A DNA stretch of 64,000 nucleotides from Bacillus infantis NRRL B-14911 (GTDB taxonomy: Bacteria; Bacillota; Bacilli; Bacillales; Cytobacillaceae): positions 1,822,501-1,886,500 of the forward strand of contig NC_022524.1 in assembly GCF_000473245.1 (NCBI RefSeq). Reading direction: 5' to 3'. The notes below the pieces were generated by a model. It had not been told where the DNA came from. It ran no database searches and saw only the letters and a program-made list of their open reading frames with translations. This document shows positions 38,128 through 46,719 of the stretch, piece after piece; the stretch's first letter is position 1, and the number at the start of each line of letters is the position of its first letter. The position numbers and the translations under genes are program-made.

Positions 38128-38246
38128 AAGCGCAAGCGCCTTGCTCACCCCCGACAAGCACAAGACGATCCTCCCGGAAAGGCGTTCTTTGCCTTTTTGG
38201 GAGGATTGGCTTGTGACCTCGAGGGGGTAGGCGCTGGAGCTAGACA
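38128..38246. repeat. 119-bp long-hairpin repeat (bcr-like palindromic element)
   Basis: Nested complementary blocks fold the whole element: GCGCC/GGCGC (38136/38230), CCCCC/GGGGG (38148/38223), ACAAGC/GCTTGT (38154/38209), ATCCTCCC/GGGAGGAT (38168/38199) and AAAGGC/GCCTTT (38178/38191) around a GTTCTTT loop. The ends read AAGCGCAAGCGCC and GGCGCTGGAGCTAGACA. From memory, very similar elements are scattered in many Bacillus genomes. It lies in the predicted 5' leader of ymfF. Confidence 0.8.
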
Positions 38247-38312
38247 GTAATCAAATTAGAAAAAAATATACTATCTTATCTTTTGGAAAAGCAGGAATTT
38301 AGGAGGATGTAT

Positions 38313-39593
38313 ATGGCCGTTATGGATGAAATCGTAAAAAAGATGGAAGGGTATGACCTCCATATAGTCAAGACCGGCAAATTCAAAACCAATACACTGA
38401 TTTGGAAAATGAAAGCTCCTCTTCAAAAAGAAGATGCGACTCTAAGAGCACTTTTCCCGTATGTCCTGCAGAGCAGTTCAAGCAGATTTCCAGCCACAGG
38501 GCTTCTCCGCTCGCATCTTGATGATTTATACGGCGCCAGTCTGTATGTGGATTTGGCAAAAAAGGGCGAGTACCATGTTGTTACTTTTTCAATGGATATC
38601 GCCAATGAGAAATTTCTTTCGGATCCGGCACCACTGTTAAGGAAGGCTTTTGAATTCCTTGCTGAAATCCTGCTGAAGCCAAATGCGCAGGATGGGAAAT
38701 TCAATGAGGAAACAGTCAGACAGGAAAAAAGGACGCAAAAGCAGCGGATTCAATCTGTGTTTGATGATAAAATGAGATATTCCAATTTCAGGCTTGTTGA
38801 AGAAATGTGCAAAGGGGAGCCTTATGCCCTCCATGTAAACGGAGAAATGGACGAAGTCGACAGCATCACCCCTGAAAAGCTTTACCAATATTATGAACGG
38901 GCATTTGCAGAAGATCAGCTCGATTTTTATGTGATCGGTGACGTTGATCCTGGCGAAGTTGAAGCGATGGCAGGGGAGTATCTCAAGTTCTCTCCGAGAG
39001 AGCCTAAGCAGCTTCCGCGCGGTTCTTCCGCTGAAGCTGGGGATGTAAATGAAGTCAAAGAAATCCAGGATGTAAAACAAGGGAAGCTCAACATAGGCTA
39101 CCGGACCAATATCCTCTATGGAGATAAAGATTACTATGCCCTCCAGGTTTTCAACGGCATTTTCGGCGGCTTTTCACATTCAAAGCTGTTTATCAATGTC
39201 AGGGAAAAAGCAAGCCTTGCCTATTACGTCGCCAGCAGGCTTGAAAGCCATAAAGGATTGATGATGGTCATGTCCGGCATCGATAATAAAAACTATGACC
39301 AGGCAGTCGGCATTATTAAAGACCAGATGGAAGCCATGGTAAACGGCGACTTTACGGAAGAAGAAATGGCACAGACAAAGGCAGTGATCAAGAATCAGCT
39401 GCTTGAAACGATCGACACTGCCAGGGGGATGACAGAGATCCTTTATCATAACGTAGTTGCCGGCCAGGAAATTTCCCTTGACCTGTGGATGGATGAGATG
39501 GACAAAGCCACGAAAGAAGATATTGTCGCCGCAGCAAAAAAAATCAGCATGGATACCGTATATTTCTTAACAGGAACGGAGGCGGGCGAATAA
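38313..39593 (+). CDS. ymfF: M16-family peptidase-like protein YmfF (zinc site missing)
   Basis: 426 residues. Fold and length of an M16 peptidase, but the HxxEH zinc motif is absent from the first domain (the region reads LLRSHLDDLYGA), so it is probably the inactive partner of YmfH, the next gene, in a two-subunit protease. C-terminal part KASLAYYVASRLESHKG is typical of the substrate-binding half. The ATG at 38313 follows AGGAGG at 6 bases; an earlier TTG at 38283 is rejected. The stop is followed immediately by ymfH. Confidence 0.9.
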   Translation: MAVMDEIVKKMEGYDLHIVKTGKFKTNTLIWKMKAPLQKEDATLRALFPYVLQSSSSRFPATGLLRSHLDDLYGASLYVDLAKKGEYHVVTFSMDIANEKFLSDPAPLLRKAFEFLAEILLKPNAQDGKFNEETVRQEKRTQKQRIQSVFDDKMRYSNFRLVEEMCKGEPYALHVNGEMDEVDSITPEKLYQYYERAFAEDQLDFYVIGDVDPGEVEAMAGEYLKFSPREPKQLPRGSSAEAGDVNEVKEIQDVKQGKLNIGYRTNILYGDKDYYALQVFNGIFGGFSHSKLFINVREKASLAYYVASRLESHKGLMMVMSGIDNKNYDQAVGIIKDQMEAMVNGDFTEEEMAQTKAVIKNQLLETIDTARGMTEILYHNVVAGQEISLDLWMDEMDKATKEDIVAAAKKISMDTVYFLTGTEAGE

Positions 39594-40880
39594 ATGGAAA
39601 CGATCGTTTTTGACCAATTGAAAGAAAAATTATATTACGAAAAAATGGCCAATGGCCTTGATGTCTATATACTGCCAAAGCAAGGCTTTAACAAAACTTA
39701 TGCCACCTTTACAACCAAATACGGCTCAGTGGACAATCACTTTGTCCCGCTTGGACAGGAGGAGTTTGTGAAGGTTCCTGATGGCATCGCCCACTTCCTT
39801 GAGCATAAATTGTTTGAAAAAGAGGACGGCGACGTTTTCCAGCAGTTCAGCAAACAGGGCGCTTCTGCCAATGCTTTTACCTCTTTCACAAGGACAGCAT
39901 ATCTGTTTTCCAGCACCTCAGACGTTGAACGGAACCTGGAGACACTGATTGACTTTGTCCAGGATCCTTATTTTACGGAAAAGACCGTAGAAAAGGAGAA
40001 AGGCATCATTGGGCAGGAAATCACCATGTATGATGACAATCCGGACTGGCGCCTTTATTTCGGCCTCATCCAGAATATGTATCAGAATCATCCTGTAAAA
40101 ATTGATATTGCCGGAACAGTGGAATCAATCTCCCATATTACGAAGGATCTATTGTATGAATGCTATAACACCTTCTACCACCCGAGCAATATGCTGCTGT
40201 TTGTTACCGGTCCGGTTGATCCTGAAGCGATTATGGGGCAGATCAGGAGCAACCAGGAGAAAAAGGAATATAGTGACCAGCCGGCAATCGAACGCAGGTT
40301 TGAGCAGGAAATGACCGGTGTTGCGGAGAAGAAGCAGGTTCTGAAGATGAATGTGCAAAGCTCTAAATGCTTATTGGGCGTCAAAGCCCTTAATGTGAAG
40401 CAGGAAGGCGCTGAAATGCTGAAGAATGAGCTGACGCTGAATGTTATGCTGGATATCCTGTTCGGCAAAAGCTCCAAAAATTACGAAACGCTGTACAGGG
40501 AAGGGCTTATTGATGAAACCTTCTCGTATGATTATACACAAGAGCAGGGATTCGGCTTTGCGATGCTTGGAGGGGACACAAGCGATCCGGATCAGCTTGC
40601 CGGCACATTGAGGAGCATGCTGCTTGAAGCAAAGACTGGCGATGTATTCAGCCAGGAAGCGCTGGACAGAACGAAAAAGAAAAAAATCGGAGCATTCCTC
40701 CGTTCCGTCAATTCGCCCGAATATATCGCCAACCAGTTCACCCGTTATGCTTTCAATGAAATGGACCTGTTCGAAGTGGTGCCTGAAATCGAGAAAATCA
40801 GTTTAGAACAGCTGAAAGAGACAGCAAATGTTTTTCTGTCCGAGGACAGATTTACTGTCTGCCAGGTTGTTCCCAAATAA
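39594..40880 (+). CDS. ymfH: M16-family zinc peptidase YmfH
   Basis: 428 residues. Catalytic partner: zinc motif HFLEH at 67-71 (GIAHFLEHKLFEK) and the distal glutamate region EKEKGIIGQEITMYDD. Starts on the base after the ymfF stop, so both are co-translated. The pair YmfF/YmfH resembles the split M16 heterodimers (one active, one inactive subunit). Substrate unknown. Confidence 0.92.
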   Translation: METIVFDQLKEKLYYEKMANGLDVYILPKQGFNKTYATFTTKYGSVDNHFVPLGQEEFVKVPDGIAHFLEHKLFEKEDGDVFQQFSKQGASANAFTSFTRTAYLFSSTSDVERNLETLIDFVQDPYFTEKTVEKEKGIIGQEITMYDDNPDWRLYFGLIQNMYQNHPVKIDIAGTVESISHITKDLLYECYNTFYHPSNMLLFVTGPVDPEAIMGQIRSNQEKKEYSDQPAIERRFEQEMTGVAEKKQVLKMNVQSSKCLLGVKALNVKQEGAEMLKNELTLNVMLDILFGKSSKNYETLYREGLIDETFSYDYTQEQGFGFAMLGGDTSDPDQLAGTLRSMLLEAKTGDVFSQEALDRTKKKKIGAFLRSVNSPEYIANQFTRYAFNEMDLFEVVPEIEKISLEQLKETANVFLSEDRFTVCQVVPK

Positions 40881-40883
40881 AAA

Positions 40884-40915
40884 GGAAAGCGCCGGTTTCC
40901 GGCGCTTTCTGTCAT
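40884..40915 (+). terminator. GC-rich hairpin after ymfH
   Basis: GAAAGCGCCGG (40885-40895), loop TTT, CCGGCGCTTTC (40899-40909). Eleven perfect pairs but only a weak T-tract, and the next start lies 31 bases on; it may attenuate rather than stop transcription. Confidence 0.6.
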
Positions 40916-40940
40916 TGTGGAAAAGGGAGCGGAACAGAAA

Positions 40941-41663
40941 ATGAAGAAATTTACGTTGGTGACCGGTGCGAGCGGAGGCATAGGAAGGGCAATTGCCCTC
41001 AAGCTTGCTGAAGAGGGGCACTCGCTTTACCTGCATTATAACAGGAACATAGAGGCCATAGAGAAGCTGCTGGGAGAGCTTGCACAATTCGAAGGGGAAT
41101 ATATCCCGGTCCAGGGTGATCTGGCAGATCCTCTCGGCTATAAGAAAATCGCCGGCAGCATCTTTTCCCTCGATGCGATTATCCATAATTCCGGGGCAGG
41201 CTTTTATGGATTACTGGAAGATACAGACGACCAGATTCTCGAACAGCTGATGCGGGTGCATGTGCTGTCTCCTTATGCGCTTACCAGGGAGCTGCTGCCC
41301 AAATTGATCCAAAAGCGCCAGGGCAGCATAATCATGGTTTCGTCCATCTGGGGCCAGGCAGGTGCCGCCTGTGAAACAGCCTATTCAGCAGCAAAAGGTG
41401 CGCAGATCGCGTTTGTGAAAGCCTTGAGCAAGGAGGTCGCCCTAAATGGGGTGAGAGTGAATGCGATAGCCCCTGGTGCTGTAAAAACACCGATGATGGA
41501 ATCATTCAGTGAATCGGAAATAATGGAGATAGAGGAAGAAATACCGATGGGGCGGATGGCAGCACCAGAAGAGGTTGCGAATGCTGTAGCTTTCCTGCTT
41601 TCTGAAGGGTCTTCCTATATCACTGGCCAGGTGCTGGGAATCAATGGCGGCTGGTACACGTAA
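40941..41663 (+). CDS. ymfI: SDR-family oxidoreductase YmfI (EF-P 5-aminopentanone reductase)
   Basis: 240 residues. Short-chain dehydrogenase: TGASGGIGRAI (8-18) binds NADPH; catalytic Ser135, Tyr148 and Lys152 (YSAAK). In B. subtilis, YmfI reduces the 5-aminopentanone group on Lys32 of elongation factor P to the 5-aminopentanol form, needed for swarming. The conserved position after ymfH supports the same role; a FabG-like reductase is the alternative. ATG 40941 chosen over an upstream GTG at 40917 because GGGAGCGG precedes it. Confidence 0.88.
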   Translation: MKKFTLVTGASGGIGRAIALKLAEEGHSLYLHYNRNIEAIEKLLGELAQFEGEYIPVQGDLADPLGYKKIAGSIFSLDAIIHNSGAGFYGLLEDTDDQILEQLMRVHVLSPYALTRELLPKLIQKRQGSIIMVSSIWGQAGAACETAYSAAKGAQIAFVKALSKEVALNGVRVNAIAPGAVKTPMMESFSESEIMEIEEEIPMGRMAAPEEVANAVAFLLSEGSSYITGQVLGINGGWYT

Positions 41664-41739
41664 AATTACAGACAGATGCATATTTTACTCCTCCTGTAAG
41701 CAAAATAACTTTGTACTATACTACAAGGAGGTACGAACA

Positions 41740-42003
41740 ATGTCTGTATTGGATAACTGGAATCATTGGAAGGATTTCTTGGGAGACCGTCTTCACCATG
41801 CCCAGAATGAAGGCATGAACAAAGATGTAGTCAATGACCTTGCTTATCAGATTGGCGACTATCTTGCAAAACAGGTTGATCCGCAAAATGATCAGGAAAA
41901 GGTGTTGGCTGATCTATGGTCAGTGGCAAGCCAGGAAGAGCAGCATGCCATTGCCAATATGATGGTCAAGCTTGTTCAGAACGACGGATCACAGCAGCAA
42001 TAG
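41740..42003 (+). CDS. ymfJ: YmfJ, DUF3243 protein
   Basis: 87 residues, mostly helical (SVLDNWNHWKDFLGDRLHHA; QEEQHAIANMMVKLVQ). DUF3243 proteins are small, function unknown; in B. subtilis ymfJ sits in the same place. Start ATG after AAGGAGG. A longer frame back to 41644 overlaps ymfI and is rejected. A terminator follows. Confidence 0.9.
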   Translation: MSVLDNWNHWKDFLGDRLHHAQNEGMNKDVVNDLAYQIGDYLAKQVDPQNDQEKVLADLWSVASQEEQHAIANMMVKLVQNDGSQQQ

Positions 42004-42026
42004 AACTTTCCATACAGATTCATTCC

Positions 42027-42054
42027 AAAGAGAGGCCAACCCTCTCTTTTTTTC
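42027..42054 (+). terminator. Terminator after ymfJ
   Basis: AAAGAGAGG (42027-42035), loop CCAAC, CCTCTCTTT (42041-42049) and a long T run. Confidence 0.92.
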
Positions 42055-42196
42055 TTTGCAGTCAATGAAAAAAATGAGGAATGATTCGAAAGACATTGGT
42101 TTTTTCTTTCATCTTCAGGGAAAATCATTTATTATAGAAGCTAGACAAAATTATGCAGGAAAATGTCGGATTTGGCACGATCTGGGAGGTTTACCT

Positions 42197-42988
42197 ATGG
42201 AAAAAACGGAATGGTACCTGGAATATGAAATTCAAAAAAACCGGCCTGGGCTGCTTGGTGACATTTCTTCGCTCCTGGGAATGCTTTCCATTAATATCGT
42301 CACCATCAATGGAGTGGATGAAGGGCGAAGGGGATTGCTGATCCTTGCAAAAGATCATGAACAAATCCAAAGACTAGAGTCTATTTTACATACAATGGAC
42401 ACAATAAAGGTAATAAAGCTCAGGGAACCGAAGTTGAGGGACAGGCTGGCGGTGCGCCATGGCCGATACATACAGAGGGACGCAGACGATAAGAAAACGT
42501 TCCGTTTCGTCCGGGATGAGCTGGGGCTGCTCGTCGATTTCCTGGCAGAGCTGTTCAAGCAGGAAGGACATAAGCTGATTGGCATCAGGGGCATGCCCCG
42601 CGTCGGCAAAACAGAATCGATTGTGGCATCAAGTGTCTGCGCCAACAAGAGATGGCTGTTTATGTCCTCAACATTGCTTAAGCAGACGATCCGGAATCAG
42701 CTGATTCAGGATGAATACAACGAAAATAATCTGTTTATCATTGATGGGATCGTTTCAACCAGAAGGGCAAATGAAAGGCATTGGCAGCTGGTGAGGGAGA
42801 TCATGCGCCTTCCGGCAGTCAAGGTCGTTGAGCATCCGGATATTTTTGTGCAGAATACAGAATATTCGATGGAGGATTTTGATTATATTATTGAACTGCG
42901 CCATGATCACAATGAAGAGATCAAGTATGATGTGGTTGAGAATAATGATATGTTCTCCGGGACTGATTTTGGAGGATTTGATTTTTAG
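42197..42988 (+). CDS. ymfK: YmfK, DUF3388 protein (ACT-like domain plus P-loop domain)
   Basis: 263 residues. The N-terminal ~75 residues look like an ACT regulatory domain (EYEIQKNRPGLLGDISSLLG, then IVTINGVDEGRRG). The rest carries a P-loop-like GMPRVGKTES (~136-145) and an acidic hydrophobic strand LFIIDGI. So it may be a ligand-sensing nucleotide-binding protein; the function is unknown. ATG 42197 follows GGGAGG; the frame is open far upstream into ymfJ but lacks a site there. The family always sits between ymfJ and rodZ. Confidence 0.85.
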   Translation: MEKTEWYLEYEIQKNRPGLLGDISSLLGMLSINIVTINGVDEGRRGLLILAKDHEQIQRLESILHTMDTIKVIKLREPKLRDRLAVRHGRYIQRDADDKKTFRFVRDELGLLVDFLAELFKQEGHKLIGIRGMPRVGKTESIVASSVCANKRWLFMSSTLLKQTIRNQLIQDEYNENNLFIIDGIVSTRRANERHWQLVREIMRLPAVKVVEHPDIFVQNTEYSMEDFDYIIELRHDHNEEIKYDVVENNDMFSGTDFGGFDF

Positions 42989-43008
42989 TAAGGTGGAAGG
43001 TGTTTGTA

Positions 43009-43914
43009 TTGACAGAACTAGGCAATCATTTAAAAGAGGCGAGGATCGAAAGAGGCATGAGCCTTGATGATCTTCAGACAGCGACAAAGATTCAGAAGCG
43101 CTATCTCGTAGGCATTGAAGAAGGAAACTACAGCATGATGCCGGGCAAATTCTATGTCCGGGCATTCATCAAGCAGTATGCCGAGGCTGTCGGCATAGAT
43201 CCGGAAGAACTTTTTGAGCAGTATAAGAATGACATCCCTGTCACCGCTGCAAGTGATGACATACCGGAAAAGCTATCAAGGGTTCAGACCAGGAAAAATA
43301 TTTCAGGCAGCAGCTCCAGGCTGGCGGACCTGCTCCCGAAAATACTGATTGGCGTCTTTGTTGTCGGCGTTATTGCGCTTCTCTATTATTTCATCGTTAT
43401 GGCAAACAACGGGAAAGATGAGGGTGAGCCGGCCGATAATGGCAATACGCAGGGTGTTGAGTACGGCCAGTCGGATGATCTTGCAAAAGAAGAGCCTAAG
43501 GAAGAGGATGGCCAGGAAGAAGGCGGCGGTGCTGCTGAGGAAGAAGAGCCGGCTGAAGAAGAAAAGCCGGAACCGCCTGCACAGGAAGTTGCTGTCGTCG
43601 AGTCAGCTGGCAATGATACCGTATATGAAGTGAAAAATGCTGATCAATTCGTGCTGAAAGTGGTCAGCACGGGCGAAACCTGGGTGAGCATCAAGAATGG
43701 CAAAGGCTATTCTTTCTTCGAGGGAATGCTTTTAAAAGGTTCTGCCGAAAGCCAGACAATCGATTTGTCGAAAGAGCCTGAGGCTGTACTCGTAGTAGGA
43801 AACACCTCCCAGACTGAATTGTATATCAATGACCAGAAGCTGGAATATGCTATTCCTTCTTCCCAGAGTGTAAAGCAGGATATTACCATCCGCTACACAA
43901 AAACGACAGAATAG
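43009..43914 (+). CDS. rodZ: Cell-shape protein RodZ (YmfM)
   Basis: About 301 residues. N-terminal helix-turn-helix of the RodZ type (~1-75; GNHLKEARIERGMSLDDLQ), basic stretch, one membrane helix (~110-130; ILIGVFVVGVIALLYYF), a very acidic linker (~135-190) and a C-terminal DUF4115 beta domain. It links MreB to the elongation machinery. Start TTG 43009 fits GGAAGGTG; the GTG at 43000 lies inside that site. pgsA follows, as in B. subtilis. Confidence 0.92.
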   Translation: MTELGNHLKEARIERGMSLDDLQTATKIQKRYLVGIEEGNYSMMPGKFYVRAFIKQYAEAVGIDPEELFEQYKNDIPVTAASDDIPEKLSRVQTRKNISGSSSRLADLLPKILIGVFVVGVIALLYYFIVMANNGKDEGEPADNGNTQGVEYGQSDDLAKEEPKEEDGQEEGGGAAEEEEPAEEEKPEPPAQEVAVVESAGNDTVYEVKNADQFVLKVVSTGETWVSIKNGKGYSFFEGMLLKGSAESQTIDLSKEPEAVLVVGNTSQTELYINDQKLEYAIPSSQSVKQDITIRYTKTTE

Positions 43915-43939
43915 CCATCCGTGTGATGGCTATTTTTTC
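43911..43939 (+). terminator. Terminator overlapping the rodZ stop
   Basis: ATAGCCATC (43911-43919), 5-base loop, GATGGCTAT (43925-43933), T run. The left arm contains the rodZ stop codon. Confidence 0.9.
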
Positions 43940-43988
43940 TCCCGGCGGCCAAAGAAAGAAGGTTCAGCCCGATAAAAAAGTGAAAAAA

Positions 43989-44017
43989 TTGCTATATTTA
44001 TTTTTTTGCTGTAAAAC
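43989..44017 (+). promoter_or_regulatory. Possible sigma-A promoter of pgsA
   Basis: TTGCTA (43989-43994), 17-base spacer, TAAAAC (44012-44017). The -10 match is only moderate. Confidence 0.4.
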
Positions 44018-44106
44018 TATAGAGTAAGACTTTTCTGGGGGCATGGATGTTTTCTCCGCCTTTAGCGCAAGTCTGCCGAAACTACATAGCTTTTTGGAGG
44101 TACATA

Positions 44107-44685
44107 ATGAACTTGCCTAATAAAATTACCGTATCAAGGATCTTCTTGATTCCGCTTTTTTTAATTGTGATGCTTGTTCCCTTCTCATGGGGGGAGGCAG
44201 CCTTTTTAGGGGCTGAAATGCCTGTCACGCATCTTGTCGGGGCCTTGATTTTCATCATTGCTTCTGCGACAGACTGGGTTGATGGCTATTACGCAAGGAA
44301 GCTGAACATGGTCACCAATCTCGGAAAGTTCCTTGATCCGCTCGCAGATAAGCTGCTTGTATCAGCAGCCTTGATTGTCCTGGTCGACCTTGAACTGGCA
44401 GCTTCCTGGATTGTCATTGTGATTATCAGCCGTGAATTCGCGGTTACAGGCCTAAGGCTTGTCCTTGCAGGCGAAGGGGAAGTTGTGGCAGCCAATATGC
44501 TTGGCAAGGTGAAAACATGGGCACAGATCGTCGCCATTTCGGCACTCTTGCTGCATAACATCATCTTTGAATTGATTTCCGTGCCATTCGATGACATTGC
44601 GCTTTGGGTGGCGATGATCTTTACAATCTGGTCAGGCTGGGATTATTTTTATAAAAATAGAGCAGCTTTCATCAATTCCAAGTAA
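44107..44685 (+). CDS. pgsA: Phosphatidylglycerophosphate synthase
   Basis: 192 residues, membrane protein. Joins CDP-diacylglycerol and glycerol 3-phosphate, the committed step to phosphatidylglycerol. The CDP-alcohol phosphotransferase motif is complete: DGYYARKLNMVTNLGKFLD then PLADK (D-G-x2-A-R-x8-G-x3-D-x3-D). About five to six membrane helices. ATG 44107 follows TGGAGG; an in-frame start at 44047 lacks a site. Confidence 0.97.
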   Translation: MNLPNKITVSRIFLIPLFLIVMLVPFSWGEAAFLGAEMPVTHLVGALIFIIASATDWVDGYYARKLNMVTNLGKFLDPLADKLLVSAALIVLVDLELAASWIVIVIISREFAVTGLRLVLAGEGEVVAANMLGKVKTWAQIVAISALLLHNIIFELISVPFDDIALWVAMIFTIWSGWDYFYKNRAAFINSK

Positions 44686-44732
44686 TAGGCAAGTGATGTA
44701 AGATGAGGCGTCAACAGGAGGGGACAAAGGAA

Positions 44733-45974
44733 ATGAATGCAGAAATCATTGCGGTGGGTTCAGAGCTTTTGCTAGGACAAATCAACAATACAAACGCCAG
44801 ATTCCTCTCCAGGCAGCTGGCGGATATCGGCATCAATGTGTTTTACCATACGGTTGTTGGAGACAATCCTTCCAGGCTCAAAGCGGCGATCGGGATAGCC
44901 GAGGAGCGCTCTGACCTGGTCATCTTCACAGGGGGCCTCGGCCCGACCAAGGATGATCTGACAAAAGAGGCCATTGCAGAGCATCTGGGCGCCGAGCTTG
45001 TCCACAATGAAGAGGCGCTCCGCCAAATCGAGCTTTATTTCGAAAGGACCGGCCGGATGATGACAGAGAACAATCGGAAGCAGGCGATTGTACTTAAAGG
45101 CTCTGAAGTGCTTCCGAATGACCATGGCATGGCACCTGGAATGGTATATGCAAAAGGTGCTAAAACGTATATGCTCCTTCCCGGCCCTCCAAAGGAAATG
45201 GAGCCGATGTTCCTCGCATACGGCCACCCCGCACTGCTTGCCAGGATGGATTCTCAGGACAAAATCCTCTCCAGGGTGCTCCGGTTCTTCGGGATTGGGG
45301 AAGCTATGCTTGAGACAGAAATCGAGGACCTGATTGACAGCCAGTCCAATCCAACGATAGCGCCCCTCGCTGCAGACGGGGAAGTGACCCTGAGGCTGAC
45401 AGCCAAGCATCAAAGCCTTGACGCGGCACTGCGGCTGATAGAAGAGGCAGAAGAGAAGATACTCAGCAGGACAGGTGAATTCTTCTATGGGTATGATGAA
45501 ACCTCCTTAATGAATGAGCTGACAAAGCGTCTGAAGGAAAAAGGGCTGACGATCGGCTGTGCGGAAAGTCTGACAGGCGGGATGTTCCAGCAGGAATTCA
45601 CTTCCATACCTGGAGCGGGAAGCCTTCTTAAGGGCGGAGTTGTCTGCTATACGAACGAAGTGAAGGAAAAAGTCCTGAAGGTAAAAAAGGAAACCATTGA
45701 AAAAGATGGCGTTGTCAGCAAAGCCTGTGCCGCAGAACTGGCTGAAAATGCTGCTTCCCTGACAGGCGCCGACATTGGGATCAGCTTTACCGGGGTTGCC
45801 GGACCGGATGAGCTTGAAGGCAAACCTGTCGGCACGGTCTACATCGGGATAGCCATCAAAGGCAGGCCGGTACATGTGGAGAAGCTGAACCTCGGCGGAT
45901 CGCGTGCAGCCAACCGATCACGATCAGTGAAGTACGGCTGCCATTTCTTAATGAAAGAGCTGGAAGAGATATAA
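44733..45974 (+). CDS. cinA: Competence/damage-inducible protein CinA
   Basis: 413 residues. N-terminal MoaB-like (COG1058) domain with [14 protein letters not shown] and [13 protein letters not shown]-terminal PncC-like amidohydrolase domain (~250-410; AESLTGG, FTGVAGP) that deamidates NMN in related proteins. Lies directly before recA, with which it forms a competence and DNA-damage operon in several Gram-positives; here a terminator and a recA-specific promoter separate them. ATG 44733 follows AGGAGGGG. Confidence 0.95.
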   Translation: MNAEIIAVGSELLLGQINNTNARFLSRQLADIGINVFYHTVVGDNPSRLKAAIGIAEERSDLVIFTGGLGPTKDDLTKEAIAEHLGAELVHNEEALRQIELYFERTGRMMTENNRKQAIVLKGSEVLPNDHGMAPGMVYAKGAKTYMLLPGPPKEMEPMFLAYGHPALLARMDSQDKILSRVLRFFGIGEAMLETEIEDLIDSQSNPTIAPLAADGEVTLRLTAKHQSLDAALRLIEEAEEKILSRTGEFFYGYDETSLMNELTKRLKEKGLTIGCAESLTGGMFQQEFTSIPGAGSLLKGGVVCYTNEVKEKVLKVKKETIEKDGVVSKACAAELAENAASLTGADIGISFTGVAGPDELEGKPVGTVYIGIAIKGRPVHVEKLNLGGSRAANRSRSVKYGCHFLMKELEEI

Positions 45975-45975
45975 A

Positions 45976-46015
45976 GGAAACGGGCCGTTGGACTATGGCC
46001 TGTTTTCTATTTTTC
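45976..46015 (+). terminator. Terminator after cinA
   Basis: GAAACGGGCC pairs with GGCCTGTTTTC (one G:U), with a TATTTTT tail. Confidence 0.7.
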
Positions 46016-46019
46016 TGGC

Positions 46020-46590
46020 ATAAAGATCTACTTTGGACGGTCCTGTTCATATTCAATTAAAGCAAAATTAAGAAAAGCAGTTTAAGAGCAAGTTTTTTCT
46101 TCTCTCCCATCCATAAAAGAGCGGAGGACCATCCCGGATCTTTATGAGGGAATCCGTGACAGGTTGAAAATAATCGGAGAAATTTCCCCAAACACTCTAA
46201 AACAGCTCAAAGAGACGGAGAATGTCCGGCTATCATCTCAAAAAACAGGAAAATGGCCAACTTCAATCTTCTTAACCGGAAATTTTCCGCTTATTTACAC
46301 CCAGCCGGGCCATATTCAGCAGTAAATTTGAGAAACTCCGTTTATTTTATGGCTTGCCGGCCACTCAAATAAAGGATAAGACTGCCTGTTATTAAAACCA
46401 TTCCTTTACGATCTCCCCGCTAGTCAGATAACTGATCTGGCAATTTGGCAAACTGCGAAACTCCATAACTTCCCTTTCAATATTCAGAAAGCTTTCCGTT
46501 TTGCCGTTTCTGTATGAAAGGAGGCGGCTGAAAAGAGTTTTCTCTTGAGGGAATCGGGGTATTTACCCATCAATATCCCTCTCAAAAAAA
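46020..46590. other. Gene-free stretch between cinA and recA
   Basis: About 570 bases without a supported gene on either strand. It contains three short self-complementary segments that resemble decayed copies of the small hairpins at 55.3 kb: GGAGAAATTTCC at 46176, CGGAAATTTTCCG at 46277 and GAGAAACTCCGTTTATT at ~46330. In B. subtilis the cinA-recA gap is shorter, so this may be an eroded repeat cluster. Confidence 0.4.
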
Positions 46591-46591
46591 A

Positions 46592-46605
46592 CGAATGAAT
46601 GTTCG
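46592..46605. promoter_or_regulatory. LexA (SOS) box of recA
   Basis: CGAATGAATGTTCG matches the Bacillus SOS operator CGAAC-N4-GTTCG with one change. It sits just upstream of the recA -35 box, as expected for LexA repression and DNA-damage induction. Confidence 0.75.
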
Positions 46606-46614
46606 ACTTTTTGC

Positions 46615-46643
46615 TCGACAAACAAGCGGAAAAAGTATATAGT
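46615..46643 (+). promoter_or_regulatory. Sigma-A promoter of recA
   Basis: TCGACA (46615-46620), 17-base spacer, TATAGT (46638-46643). Ten bases after the LexA box. Confidence 0.65.
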
Positions 46644-46719
46644 AAAGATAGGTTCTTTGAGATAGATTTTGTAATATGCAATGCATATTTTTCTTTATAT
46701 ATAAAGGAGGAAATCACTA

